DNA from: an uncultured Salinimicrobium sp.
Lineage (GTDB): Bacteria; Bacteroidota; Bacteroidia; Flavobacteriales; Flavobacteriaceae
Direction of reading: 5' to 3'
Assembly (NCBI GenBank): GCA_946887075.1
Contig: CAMPKA010000005.1
Location: 1-64,000, forward strand
DNA length: 64,000 nucleotides
Below are positions 46,423-54,398 of this stretch, one piece after another (the stretch's first letter is position 1; every line of letters begins with the position of its first letter). Made by a program: the position numbers and the translations under genes. Below the pieces are notes generated by a model. That model did not search any database. It saw nothing but the letters and a program-made list of their open reading frames with translations, and had not been told where the DNA came from.

Positions 46423-47367
46423 TTATTGCGGTTCTGCAGCTGTGTTTTCCTTTACGAAGGATCTGAATTTCTCCAGTTCCCTTTGGTATTCCTCAGGAGT
46501 CAGGGCCACATATCCGACATCTTTCATCAAAGATGCGGCCTCCTGGAGATAAAATTCCACAAAGTTAACCACCTCCGGGTTCTGAAGGGAAGAGGTATTT
46601 ACATAGATATATAGCGGCCGGGACAATGGGGCATAGGTTCCATCGCTGATGGTCTGCCGTGTGGCTTCCACACAGCCTTCACCTCCGTCCACAGAAACAA
46701 GTTTCAGCTTATCCTTGTTCTCCTCATAATATGCAAGACCAAAGAACCCAAGGCCGTATTTATCCCCTGCCACTCCCTGAACCAGGACATTGTCGTCTTC
46801 ACTGGCAGTATAATCGCCACGACTGCTACCGCTTTTGCCGACAACTGCCTCGGTAAAGTAATCAAATGTACCTGAGGCTACTCCAGGACCGAAAAGATGA
46901 ATTTCTTCATTTGGCCACTCCGGGTTCAACTGGTTCCAATGCGTAATTTTCCCCTGTGCTGCTGGTTCCCATAATTTTTTCAGTTGTTCCACAGTCAGGC
47001 ATTCTACCCAGTCGTTTTCGGGATTTACTACCACCGCAAGCCCGTCGTAGGCCACTTCAAGTTCTACGAAGTCAATTCCGTTGGCTTCCGCCGCTTTCCG
47101 TTCATCCTCCTTTATCGGACGGGAAGCGTTGGCAATGTCGATTTCTCCAGCGGTGAATTTTTGAAAGCCTCCTCCGGTACCGGATACTCCGATCAAAACG
47201 TCCAGTTCAGGGGCAACCGATCTGTATTCTTCTGCAACTGCAGCTGTTACAGGAAAAACAGTGCTGGAGCCATCTATGTCAATGGCACCGTCCTGGTTCT
47301 CCTTTTTATTATTTCCACAGGATAAAGCCGTCATGGCGGCTATTCCCAAAATGATCATTTTTTTCAT
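46423..47367 (-). CDS. pstS: phosphate-binding protein PstS (lipoprotein)
   Basis: A 314-residue substrate-binding protein. Lipoprotein signal ending ALSC (Cys17). Phosphate-binding motifs: [11 protein letters not shown] near 33, SGTGGG near 64, ASRPIKEDE near 82, SGTFDYF near 169 and [11 protein letters not shown] near 183. Lipid anchoring replaces the free periplasmic form of proteobacteria. It lies 11 bases after the porin gene, so the two are one transcript. Confidence 0.95.
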   Translation of the reverse strand: MKKMIILGIAAMTALSCGNNKKENQDGAIDIDGSSTVFPVTAAVAEEYRSVAPELDVLIGVSGTGGGFQKFTAGEIDIANASRPIKEDERKAAEANGIDFVELEVAYDGLAVVVNPENDWVECLTVEQLKKLWEPAAQGKITHWNQLNPEWPNEEIHLFGPGVASGTFDYFTEAVVGKSGSSRGDYTASEDDNVLVQGVAGDKYGLGFFGLAYYEENKDKLKLVSVDGGEGCVEATRQTISDGTYAPLSRPLYIYVNTSSLQNPEVVNFVEFYLQEAASLMKDVGYVALTPEEYQRELEKFRSFVKENTAAEPQ

Positions 47368-47378
47368 GTTTCTTGGTT

Positions 47379-48569
47379 TTAGAATTGAAGTTCGACCTGT
47401 AGTCTGTAGAGTAAATTGTCCAGGAGCTCCATATTCAGATCCCTGTAACTGAGATCCGTCTGGATCTTCAGGTTATGCCCGACAAAGTATTTGGATAATC
47501 CCAGGGTGTACTGGTCCTCCACCAGTTGTGATAACTCATCATCAAGGTCAATAGTGGTATATCTTCCGACAAGTTGAATATTGTTTCTGAACAGATAACT
47601 GCCCTGGATATTGAAGCCGTCCCCTGCGAATATAGTCCTGCCCGTAGGAGTACCATCCTCAGTGAAAACCTCAAGATGTTCCGCATTCCGGTTGGCATAT
47701 TCAGCCATCACGGATATTCCGTTATATTTGAATATGGCATCGGCGAAAAAAGTGGTGATATCGGTCTCGAAAAAATCCTCCCCCAGGTAAAGAAAGGGTC
47801 CGGAATTCGATTCTGCCCGCACGGCATCGTCGTTATAGTCGTAACTGATCCCCACGGCCAATTTTGGATCCTTTTCTCTCTGAAGATCAGCACCTTTGTA
47901 TGCTGCAAAATCTCCCATGGGAAGAATCTCCAGACGCCCGGTGTACTGGAACCCACCCAGATTTCCCACAGTCACGTTACGGCCCTCTCCCTGAGCGATA
48001 GAAAATGATTCCCTGACCAGGAACCTAGGCCCGAGGTAATGTTCATGGTGCAGTTGGATTCCGATATCCCGTCCCAGGTTGAACCTGCTGTTGACCAAGG
48101 ATCGGTCGACGGTTTCAAGACTTCCTGAGGAAATGAGCTGCTCCCGGTTACCCGGTAATTTCGTCTGACCCACCCACAGATCCAGATGCGGCGCAATTTT
48201 CCATTTAAGCACTGCATCGAGAATAAAACGTGGTGCGTCACTGGTGAAATCCGAGATTCCCCCCATGTCCCTGTTGGATAAACCCAGTTGTAGCTTATAT
48301 CTCAGTCTCGGAGAATAAGCAAAGCCCTCAAATTTCAATCGAGCCCTTCTGATCATAAGGCTGGGTTGTGCCTCTCCAAAATCTCCTGCGTGAGATAAAC
48401 TCCAGTCTGTTGTAAACAGGGTCTGCATCCGTAGCCCCATTTCCGCGCTGTAGGAGCTATCCCTGGCGGTAATATTGATCAATCCGTTTCCAAAGGTGTT
48501 CTCAGTTTCCTGCTGTCCATAAGAGGAGCTGATCCAGAGAAAAATAAGGAAACACAGCATGTTTTTCAT
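47379..48569 (-). CDS. phosphate-selective porin-type outer-membrane protein (OprP/OprO-like)
   Basis: A 396-residue beta-barrel with signal peptide (MKNMLCFLIFLWISSSYGQ) and C-terminal aromatic residue (LQVELQF). Regions such as RRARLKFEGFAYSPRLRYKLQL and GREQLISSGSLETVDRSL-type sequence (PGNREQLISSG, near 140) are typical of Bacteroidota OprP/OprO family proteins. As first gene of the pst operon it should bring phosphate or polyphosphate across the outer membrane. The frame opens at TTG 48590; ATG 48569 fits the signal peptide. Confidence 0.88.
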   Translation of the reverse strand: MKNMLCFLIFLWISSSYGQQETENTFGNGLINITARDSSYSAEMGLRMQTLFTTDWSLSHAGDFGEAQPSLMIRRARLKFEGFAYSPRLRYKLQLGLSNRDMGGISDFTSDAPRFILDAVLKWKIAPHLDLWVGQTKLPGNREQLISSGSLETVDRSLVNSRFNLGRDIGIQLHHEHYLGPRFLVRESFSIAQGEGRNVTVGNLGGFQYTGRLEILPMGDFAAYKGADLQREKDPKLAVGISYDYNDDAVRAESNSGPFLYLGEDFFETDITTFFADAIFKYNGISVMAEYANRNAEHLEVFTEDGTPTGRTIFAGDGFNIQGSYLFRNNIQLVGRYTTIDLDDELSQLVEDQYTLGLSKYFVGHNLKIQTDLSYRDLNMELLDNLLYRLQVELQF

Positions 48570-48600
48570 CAGTCTGTAAATTTGCTGCAAAAGAACACTT

Positions 48601-48633
48601 CTAATGTTATCTAAAGGTTAACTCAACATTATC
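48601..48633 (-). promoter_or_regulatory. PHO-box-like triple direct repeat upstream of the phosphate operon
   Basis: On the minus strand three consecutive 11-base units: GATAATGTTGA, GTTAACCTTTA, GATAACATTAG. Each looks like a 7-base core plus a 4-base AT-rich spacer, the same 11-base period as PhoB boxes (one helical turn). It ends 31 bases before ATG 48569. A TTTG directly abuts its upstream end (48636-48633). Binding by a PhoB-type regulator in low phosphate is the natural reading. Confidence 0.6.
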
Positions 48634-48722
48634 AAACCGTGAAATTCCTGCCGTTAAACGGATTTGGTTGAAAGATGTCTTCCCTATTCCATACTTGGAG
48701 GTTCTTTTCCTTCTAACCAAAA

Positions 48723-48740
48723 GAACAAATATATTCGTTC
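48723..48740. promoter_or_regulatory. MarR-type palindromic operator upstream of the dioxygenase gene
   Basis: An 18-bp inverted repeat with one mismatched pair, GAACAAATA followed by TATTCGTTC, lying 37-54 bases upstream of ATG 48777. Size and symmetry match operators of MarR-family repressors (MhqR, OhrR type), which often control ring-cleaving dioxygenases. No MarR gene is in the window. Confidence 0.5.
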
Positions 48741-48776
48741 AAAATAAATTGAAGGAAAATTACTAACTTTTGGACT

Positions 48777-49712
48777 ATGAACAATAGAATCTTAGGTTTA
48801 CACCACATCACAGCAATCGCTGGGGATCCTCAAAGAAACTTTGACTTCTATACCAGGTCTCTGGGACTTCGGCTGATAAAGAAAACGGTAAATTTTGACG
48901 ATCCCAGGACGTATCATTTCTATTTTGGGGATGAAATGGGAACCCCTGGAACCATCCTTACTTTTTTTCCCTGGCCTGGTGCAAGACCGGGAAAGACCGG
49001 TTCCGGGATGATCTCTGACATGGGATTTTCGGTTCCTCAGGGTAGCCTCGGCTATTGGATCGAAAGATTTGAGGCACTGGGTGTCCCTCATGGGGTGGTA
49101 AGGGAAAGTTTCGGGGAGCAACAGGTAACGTTCAGTGATCCTGATGGATTGCAGATGATCCTGATCGAAACCCGGCATCAGGACCGAAGAACAGGATGGA
49201 CCGGATCTTCGATACCGGCTACGGCAGCTCTTAAAGGATTCCATACTGTGAAACTATCTTTAAATGAAACGCGTGGTACCGCTGAAATTCTCGAGGACCT
49301 GTTCGGATATTCTCAACTGGAGCGGGAAGGGAATATGCGCCGATTTACGACCGATGCTGTTGAAAACGCCGCTCATATAGATCTTTTGGAGGAAAAAGAT
49401 GCTCCCAGAGGCCTTAATTCGGCAGGGACCTATCATCATGTTGCCTTTCGCGTCAAAAATGAAGACATCCTGATGGAATTCCGGGAAAAGGTTTTGCAAA
49501 GAGGACTAAGCATCACCGACAAAATAGATCGGGATTATTTCTTTTCCCTATATTTCCGGGAACCGGGAGGAGTACTTTTTGAGATCGCAACCGACAATCC
49601 TGGATTTACAAAGGACGAGCGTCCCGAGGATCTGGGGAAGGCGCTTCAGCTGCCTTCCCGGTATGAGCCCAGCAGATCGCAGATTGAAAAGGCCCTTCCC
49701 GAAATCCGCTAA
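48777..49712 (+). CDS. ring-cleaving dioxygenase-type VOC protein (MhqO-like)
   Basis: A 311-residue protein with two VOC modules. Metal ligands: HHITAIAG (His near 8), second-module start GFHTVKLSL near 154, THH-type TYHHVAFRVKNED near 220, and Glu in LFEIATDNPGF near 267. It is of the MhqO/MhqA group that detoxifies quinones and catechols, in which the bound metal opens the ring. The palindrome upstream suggests induction by aromatic or redox-active compounds. Confidence 0.85.
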   Translation: MNNRILGLHHITAIAGDPQRNFDFYTRSLGLRLIKKTVNFDDPRTYHFYFGDEMGTPGTILTFFPWPGARPGKTGSGMISDMGFSVPQGSLGYWIERFEALGVPHGVVRESFGEQQVTFSDPDGLQMILIETRHQDRRTGWTGSSIPATAALKGFHTVKLSLNETRGTAEILEDLFGYSQLEREGNMRRFTTDAVENAAHIDLLEEKDAPRGLNSAGTYHHVAFRVKNEDILMEFREKVLQRGLSITDKIDRDYFFSLYFREPGGVLFEIATDNPGFTKDERPEDLGKALQLPSRYEPSRSQIEKALPEIR

Positions 49713-50080
49713 CTATCCCGGGGAAACCTTTATTCCCACTAAAGGGAATATTTGTTCTCTTGCCCGAATGAAGATGAAACCCAGTGACCTGGAACTTCCT
49801 ATAAGGCCGAACGAAACACCAGTAACAATAGAAAGGGGCTCATTAAGTTGCAATAACCTTGAGGTTTTTTCTAATGTCGTCCGGGGTCATTGCAAAGGGG
49901 CAATGACGGAAACCTTTCCCCTACCTCCTGGTTCCATTCTATTTCCAAACGGACTATTAAATCTTTGCTAATTATGGCCTAAGGAAAGGGGGCTGCTTTC
50001 GAGCGAAACGAGAGAAAATTTTACATTTACCTGAGAGCCAAATTCAGCGGTAGCCGCATAAAACCTTACGCATAGAACCC
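49713..50080. other. intergenic region between the dioxygenase gene and the QEGLA cassette
   Basis: 368 bases. A weak hairpin at 49732-49749 (ATTCCC, ACTAAA, GGGAAT) could end the dioxygenase transcript but lacks a good T-tract. An open frame runs through 49713-49971 but looks like an extension from another frame of the dioxygenase gene, with no family likeness. TACATTTA, one base from a -7 box, is near 50020. No clear promoter for the cassette was found. Confidence 0.4.
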
Positions 50081-51952
50081 ATGGTAGTTACTACAAATAA
50101 TGAATCGGAACCGATAGGGGAAACTTCCGTATCAGAAATTGTGGAATGCCTGCAGGAGGAACACCAGGTGAATCAGCATCTCCCTGGAGGCGGATACCTC
50201 CACATGAGCGATGAATTGCCTTACCTGGTGATTCACCGGATCAGAGAGGAGAAAGACAGGGCTACGGTGCGTTTCATCCTGAGCGAGGCCTCCTTCCTGA
50301 TTATCGGAGACACTGATTTTAATGCCTACCAAAACCTGATGTATGGCCTGTGTGAGGCCATGTCATCCAAGTTCAAATCCTTTCTGATGTTGGAGATATA
50401 TGCCGGGAAACCCGAAACGGATCGGTTCCGGATTAAAGGCCCCGCTGACAAGCTTCCCAAGACCATCAAGGTTTTTCAGGAGGAGCTCGATCACCTGATC
50501 GAAGGTTATCCGGTACTCGACCTGAACCGCGCGGAAATTATAGATACACCAGATCGTCAGCCTGAAGGAATGAAACCCCTGATGCAGCTTGAGAACCTGA
50601 GAAAGGCAGGGGGACTACTTCTGGGACTGGAGGTCCCTCCTATTTACAGGAATGCCAAAGGAGAGGAGTATCCGGTATTTTTCAGGAGTTTTAAGGATGG
50701 GCTGGTCCAGGTTCTGCATAAAACCATATTCGAATTTATTCGTATCCAGACCTCAAGTGGCGTCAAGAGCTACTATGCATTAGGCCAGAAAAATCTTCAA
50801 AAAAAGGTACTCGAGATAGATCATGAACTCGCGCAGATCGAAACCTCATATCAGTTCCTGTGGCTGATCTCTCCTGCCAATATCCGGAATATCAAGGATA
50901 CCTTTTTCAAGTCGCAGTATGAAAAGGTCCTGAATTATCATTACAGGCTTCTCCCCTTTGATCCAGATGTCCTGAAAAGAAAGCTGTACAACCTCAAGCT
51001 GGAGAACATCGACGACCCTGCCCTTTCCTTTATCTTCAGACAGAAACGGGAGGAACTGGATTTGCAGATCAGCATGTTGACCAGCCGCGGAACCTCCAGT
51101 TTCTTTTATAACAGTATGATGTTATACGGTCAGATCGAAGAGGAGCTGCAGAAGGAAGCACAAGAGCTTCTTCGTCTGGTAGAAGAAAAAGACAAGGAAG
51201 AAGAGGGAAATATCATGAGGGCTGAGGACTTTAAGGTGTTGGCCCATGATGAATTCGAATATTTCCGGACTCAGGATGAGAATTTTACAACCAAAGTTCA
51301 CGTCCGGGATGACGTCAATATTCTGATGGTCTCCCAGGGAGAATTATATATTCCTAAGGATTACAAGCTGAATTCCAGTGAAACCAAGGCGTTGATCCAG
51401 CATGAGATCGGGACTCACGTCCTGACCTACTATAACGGTAGACAGCAACCCCTGAAACTGCTTTCGGTCGGTCTGACAGATTATGACACCCTTCAGGAGG
51501 GCCTGGCGGTGTTGTCGGAATACCTGGTGGGGGGATTGACGGCCAACCGGATGCGAACTCTCGCGGGACGTGTGGTCGCGGCAGCTGCACGCATGCACGG
51601 AGCGGAGTTCCAGGAGGTATTCAGGCTGCTTACGGGGGATTACAATGTCTCTGATGCTCGCGCCTTCAACATTACCTCCCGGATTTTTCAGGGTGGCGGC
51701 TTCACCAAGGATATATCTTATCTCAAGGGGCTGCTCCAACTCAAGAAGCATCTGGAAGAAGGCGGGGAGATTGAACCTCTTTTGTCAGGGAAATTCGCCC
51801 TGGAACAGTTGCCCACGATCCGGGAACTCGGAGCACGAGGTGTCCTTCGTCCCCGCAGATTGACTCCGAGGTACCTGGAAGCGCCGGGAACTGTCTCTAA
51901 GATAGAAGAGATTCGCCAAGGCCTGCCTTTATCCCAAATGATAAATGCCTGA
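50081..51952 (+). CDS. DUF1704 / QEGLA-motif metalloprotease
   Basis: A 623-residue cytosolic protein of the family called flavohemoglobin-expression-modulating QEGLA protein (TIGR02421, DUF1704). Its C-terminal half carries a gluzincin-type zinc site: HEIGTH near residues 441-446 and the third ligand Glu in QEGLAVLSEYL near 472. In eukaryotes the same domain forms MATCAP, a carboxypeptidase that removes the C-terminal tyrosine of tubulin. The bacterial substrate is not known. The first of three closely spaced genes (54 bases to the ligase). Confidence 0.88.
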   Translation: MVVTTNNESEPIGETSVSEIVECLQEEHQVNQHLPGGGYLHMSDELPYLVIHRIREEKDRATVRFILSEASFLIIGDTDFNAYQNLMYGLCEAMSSKFKSFLMLEIYAGKPETDRFRIKGPADKLPKTIKVFQEELDHLIEGYPVLDLNRAEIIDTPDRQPEGMKPLMQLENLRKAGGLLLGLEVPPIYRNAKGEEYPVFFRSFKDGLVQVLHKTIFEFIRIQTSSGVKSYYALGQKNLQKKVLEIDHELAQIETSYQFLWLISPANIRNIKDTFFKSQYEKVLNYHYRLLPFDPDVLKRKLYNLKLENIDDPALSFIFRQKREELDLQISMLTSRGTSSFFYNSMMLYGQIEEELQKEAQELLRLVEEKDKEEEGNIMRAEDFKVLAHDEFEYFRTQDENFTTKVHVRDDVNILMVSQGELYIPKDYKLNSSETKALIQHEIGTHVLTYYNGRQQPLKLLSVGLTDYDTLQEGLAVLSEYLVGGLTANRMRTLAGRVVAAAARMHGAEFQEVFRLLTGDYNVSDARAFNITSRIFQGGGFTKDISYLKGLLQLKKHLEEGGEIEPLLSGKFALEQLPTIRELGARGVLRPRRLTPRYLEAPGTVSKIEEIRQGLPLSQMINA

Positions 51953-52006
51953 TGGCGATGAAATAAAGGAAGTTCAAAAGAAATAAAAACAACTAAAGAG
52001 TAGTAA

Positions 52007-53056
52007 ATGAAAATCTGTTTTGTTATCAATGACCTCAGTACCGAAAAATGTGGTACTACTGTATTTCTCATGGCTGAAGCGCACAGGCGGAAGCACCAGG
52101 TATATGCCATGGGAGTCGGAGATTTTTTCTTCTCCCAGAGTCATCCCCTTAGCCTGGATTGTACCTATCTTCCAAAGAACACGGAGGTAGACACGCCGCA
52201 GGAATACTTAAAACTGCTGCAGAGCGACAAGGCCAAAAAGGAAAGGGTCATAGGAACGGATCTCGATGTGTTGTTTATTCGGAACAACCCGACTGAGGAA
52301 GGCTCGGGTCGTCTATGGGCAGAACATGCCGGAGTGGCCTTCGGGCGCATGATTCAACAGGAAGGAGTGATGGTCCTCAACGATGCCTATGCACTCTCCC
52401 ACGCATTCATCGATAAGCTGTATTTCGAGGAACTACCTGAAAATATTAAGCCCGTTTCGATCATCACCAGGAACAAAAAGGATATCCTGGAGTTTTTCGA
52501 GGAACACAAGAAAAAAATGATATTAAAACCTCTGGAGGGATCAGGAGGACGCAATGTATACCTGATCGACAAAAATGAGAAGAACCTCAATCAGATCATT
52601 GAGAACCTTACTGGTCAGGGTTACATCATCGCACAGGAATATCTGCCTGCCGCAAAGGATGGCGATGTGCGGGTCCTGCTGATGAACGGAAGGGTAATGG
52701 AAAAGAACGGGGATTATGGAATCATCCGGAGGGTCACCGGAGAAGGAGAATTTCGCTCCAACTTCAGCCAGGGCGGAACCGGAGACAAGAGTCAACTGAC
52801 TGATGCGATGAAAAAGATCATCAAGGTGACAGCTCCCAAACTGATCCGGGATGGTTTATTTTTCGTTGGTCTTGACATTGTCAAGGATAAGCTGATAGAA
52901 ATCAATGTGTTGAGTCCCGGTGGTATGGATCACTTTCCGGATATCGGGCTTCCGGATTATTCAGACCTTGTTATCGATGCAATCGAGAGAAAGGTGGATT
53001 ACAAGACCCTATACCAGGGCAAGATCGACAACAATGTTCTGGCAACCATGGTTTAA
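52007..53056 (+). CDS. ATP-grasp ligase related to glutathione synthetase
   Basis: A 349-residue enzyme with GshB-like plan: N-terminal domain (KICFVINDLSTEKCGTTVFLMAEA), DVLFIRNNP near 85, ATP-grasp Lys in MILKPLEGSGGRNVYL near 165, QEYLP near 208, RVLLMNGRVM, and metal-binding Glu/Asn in LIEINVLSPGGMDHF near 306. It forms a peptide or amide bond using ATP. The usual GshB motif INVTSP becomes INVLSPGG, and no gshA is near, so glutathione may not be the product. Thirteen bases separate it from the deacylase gene. Confidence 0.85.
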   Translation: MKICFVINDLSTEKCGTTVFLMAEAHRRKHQVYAMGVGDFFFSQSHPLSLDCTYLPKNTEVDTPQEYLKLLQSDKAKKERVIGTDLDVLFIRNNPTEEGSGRLWAEHAGVAFGRMIQQEGVMVLNDAYALSHAFIDKLYFEELPENIKPVSIITRNKKDILEFFEEHKKKMILKPLEGSGGRNVYLIDKNEKNLNQIIENLTGQGYIIAQEYLPAAKDGDVRVLLMNGRVMEKNGDYGIIRRVTGEGEFRSNFSQGGTGDKSQLTDAMKKIIKVTAPKLIRDGLFFVGLDIVKDKLIEINVLSPGGMDHFPDIGLPDYSDLVIDAIERKVDYKTLYQGKIDNNVLATMV

Positions 53057-53069
53057 AAACTGACCAAAG

Positions 53070-53993
53070 ATGATTGAAGATATCAAACACCTCCAGCGGG
53101 TGATCGGAAAATACGAAGGAAATCAGAAGGGTCCGCTGTTCCTGGTGACCGCTGGAGTTCATGGGAATGAACCCAGCGGAGTGGAGGCACTCCAAAGGGT
53201 ATTTGCGGAGCTGGAAAAAACTAAACCCGCAATGAAGGGAGTTTTGCTGGGTCTCTCCGGGAATCTTCAGGCATTGAGAAAGGGGAAAAGATTCATCGAG
53301 GAGGATCTGAACCGGACCTGGACAGAGGCGAACATAAGGAACGCTGATCCCGAATCCCAGGAACAACGGGAAATGCACGAGATCATCAGTATTCTCGAAC
53401 AACATCCCGAAGATGCTTATGAAAAGCGATTCTTCCTGGATTGCCATACGACCTCTTCGGAGAGCCTGCCATACATATCTGTTCAGGATGTCAATGACAA
53501 CGATCAATGGGCACATCGTTTTCCGACCTATATCGTTCGTGGCTTCAGCGATATTATCTATGGGGCCATCGACCATTACCTCAGTCGTACCGGCCTGACG
53601 GGTTTCACTTTTGAGGCCGGGCAGCATACCAGCACGACCTCTCTTGAGAACCACGAAGGGATGATCTGGCTGGCACTAAGGGAGGCTTGTGGGGTCGAAT
53701 TAGAGAAACTCTCCTGCTTCCCGGACTGCGTCGACCGGTTCGCCAAGAAGAATGCCCCTGACCAGAAAACTTTTGAAATCATACATCGCCATGAGATCAG
53801 GAAAGGCGATGAATTTAAGATGGAGCCGGGCTTCAAGAATTTTCAGAAGATCCAAAAGGGAGAAAAGCTGGCCGTGAATAACGGTAAAGCGCTCCTCAGT
53901 CAGTGGGACGGCTATATTTTCATGCCGCTATACCAGTCCCAGGGTAATGACGGATTTTTTGTTATTCAGGACGTGGAAAATCTGACCGCTTAA
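53070..53993 (+). CDS. AstE/AspA-type zinc deacylase (M14-like)
   Basis: A 307-residue protein of the succinylglutamate desuccinylase/aspartoacylase family. Zinc ligands: His and Glu in AGVHGNEPSGVEAL near 30, and His in LDCHTTS near 126; DLNRTW near 82 and the catalytic Glu in TFEAGQH near 177. These enzymes cut amide bonds of N-acyl amino acids and share the fold of M14 carboxypeptidases. No arginine-succinyltransferase genes are present, so arginine breakdown is unlikely; the operon suggests that it acts on a product or substrate of the ATP-grasp enzyme. Confidence 0.85.
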   Translation: MIEDIKHLQRVIGKYEGNQKGPLFLVTAGVHGNEPSGVEALQRVFAELEKTKPAMKGVLLGLSGNLQALRKGKRFIEEDLNRTWTEANIRNADPESQEQREMHEIISILEQHPEDAYEKRFFLDCHTTSSESLPYISVQDVNDNDQWAHRFPTYIVRGFSDIIYGAIDHYLSRTGLTGFTFEAGQHTSTTSLENHEGMIWLALREACGVELEKLSCFPDCVDRFAKKNAPDQKTFEIIHRHEIRKGDEFKMEPGFKNFQKIQKGEKLAVNNGKALLSQWDGYIFMPLYQSQGNDGFFVIQDVENLTA

Positions 53994-54018
53994 CTTCTTC
54001 TCGAATTCTGGATCATGC

Positions 54019-54390
54019 TCATTGGGAGTAGGCTATGGTGCTGAGCAAGGCATTTTCCGCCTGTCGGGAATCCAGCCTGGTGTGCTGTACCACTATCGGA
54101 ATGTTCGAACGGATAACCGAGGCATAATCCGTGCCCAATGGTATCTTTTCTGGATCCGTAAGGTCGTTGAATCTTAAATGTTTGGTGCGCTCTCCTTCAA
54201 CTGTTACTTTATAAGGTCCTACCGGATCCTTATCGCTGAAAAAGATGGTGATCTCCACTTCTGCCGGTTCTTTCGAGGTATTCAAAATACAGGCGGTTTC
54301 GTGGCTGGTGAACTCGGGTTCTTTACCCGTTCCATATGAGGGTATATAACCTTCGGCAATTACCCATACCTTTTTTCCAAATGCTTCCAT
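54019..54390 (-). CDS. sensory-rhodopsin-transducer-like (ASRT family) protein
   Basis: A 123-residue protein of the Anabaena sensory rhodopsin transducer family (PF07100): GKKVWVIAEGYIPSYG near the start, TACILNTSKEPAEVEITIFFSD near 33, RTKHLRFNDL near 68, and VIRSNIPIVVQHTRLDSRQ near 92. In Anabaena it binds a photoreceptor and DNA, but most members lie beside sugar enzymes and have been proposed to bind small molecules. Here it ends an operon with two GH13 enzymes (8 bases after the glucosidase gene), and no rhodopsin gene is visible. Confidence 0.88.
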   Translation of the reverse strand: MEAFGKKVWVIAEGYIPSYGTGKEPEFTSHETACILNTSKEPAEVEITIFFSDKDPVGPYKVTVEGERTKHLRFNDLTDPEKIPLGTDYASVIRSNIPIVVQHTRLDSRQAENALLSTIAYSQ

Positions 54391-54398
54391 AAACTATT

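Noticed and set aside
49713..49971. Open frame continuing past the dioxygenase stop codon
   Set aside because: Starts inside the dioxygenase gene in another frame; the translated tail has no family likeness.
52007..53056. Simple call as glutathione synthetase
   Set aside because: The motif near the metal site differs, gshA is not nearby, and the neighbours are a MATCAP-like protease and a deacylase.
53070..53993. Arginine catabolism gene astE
   Set aside because: No other ast genes in the neighbourhood; the operon suggests another role.
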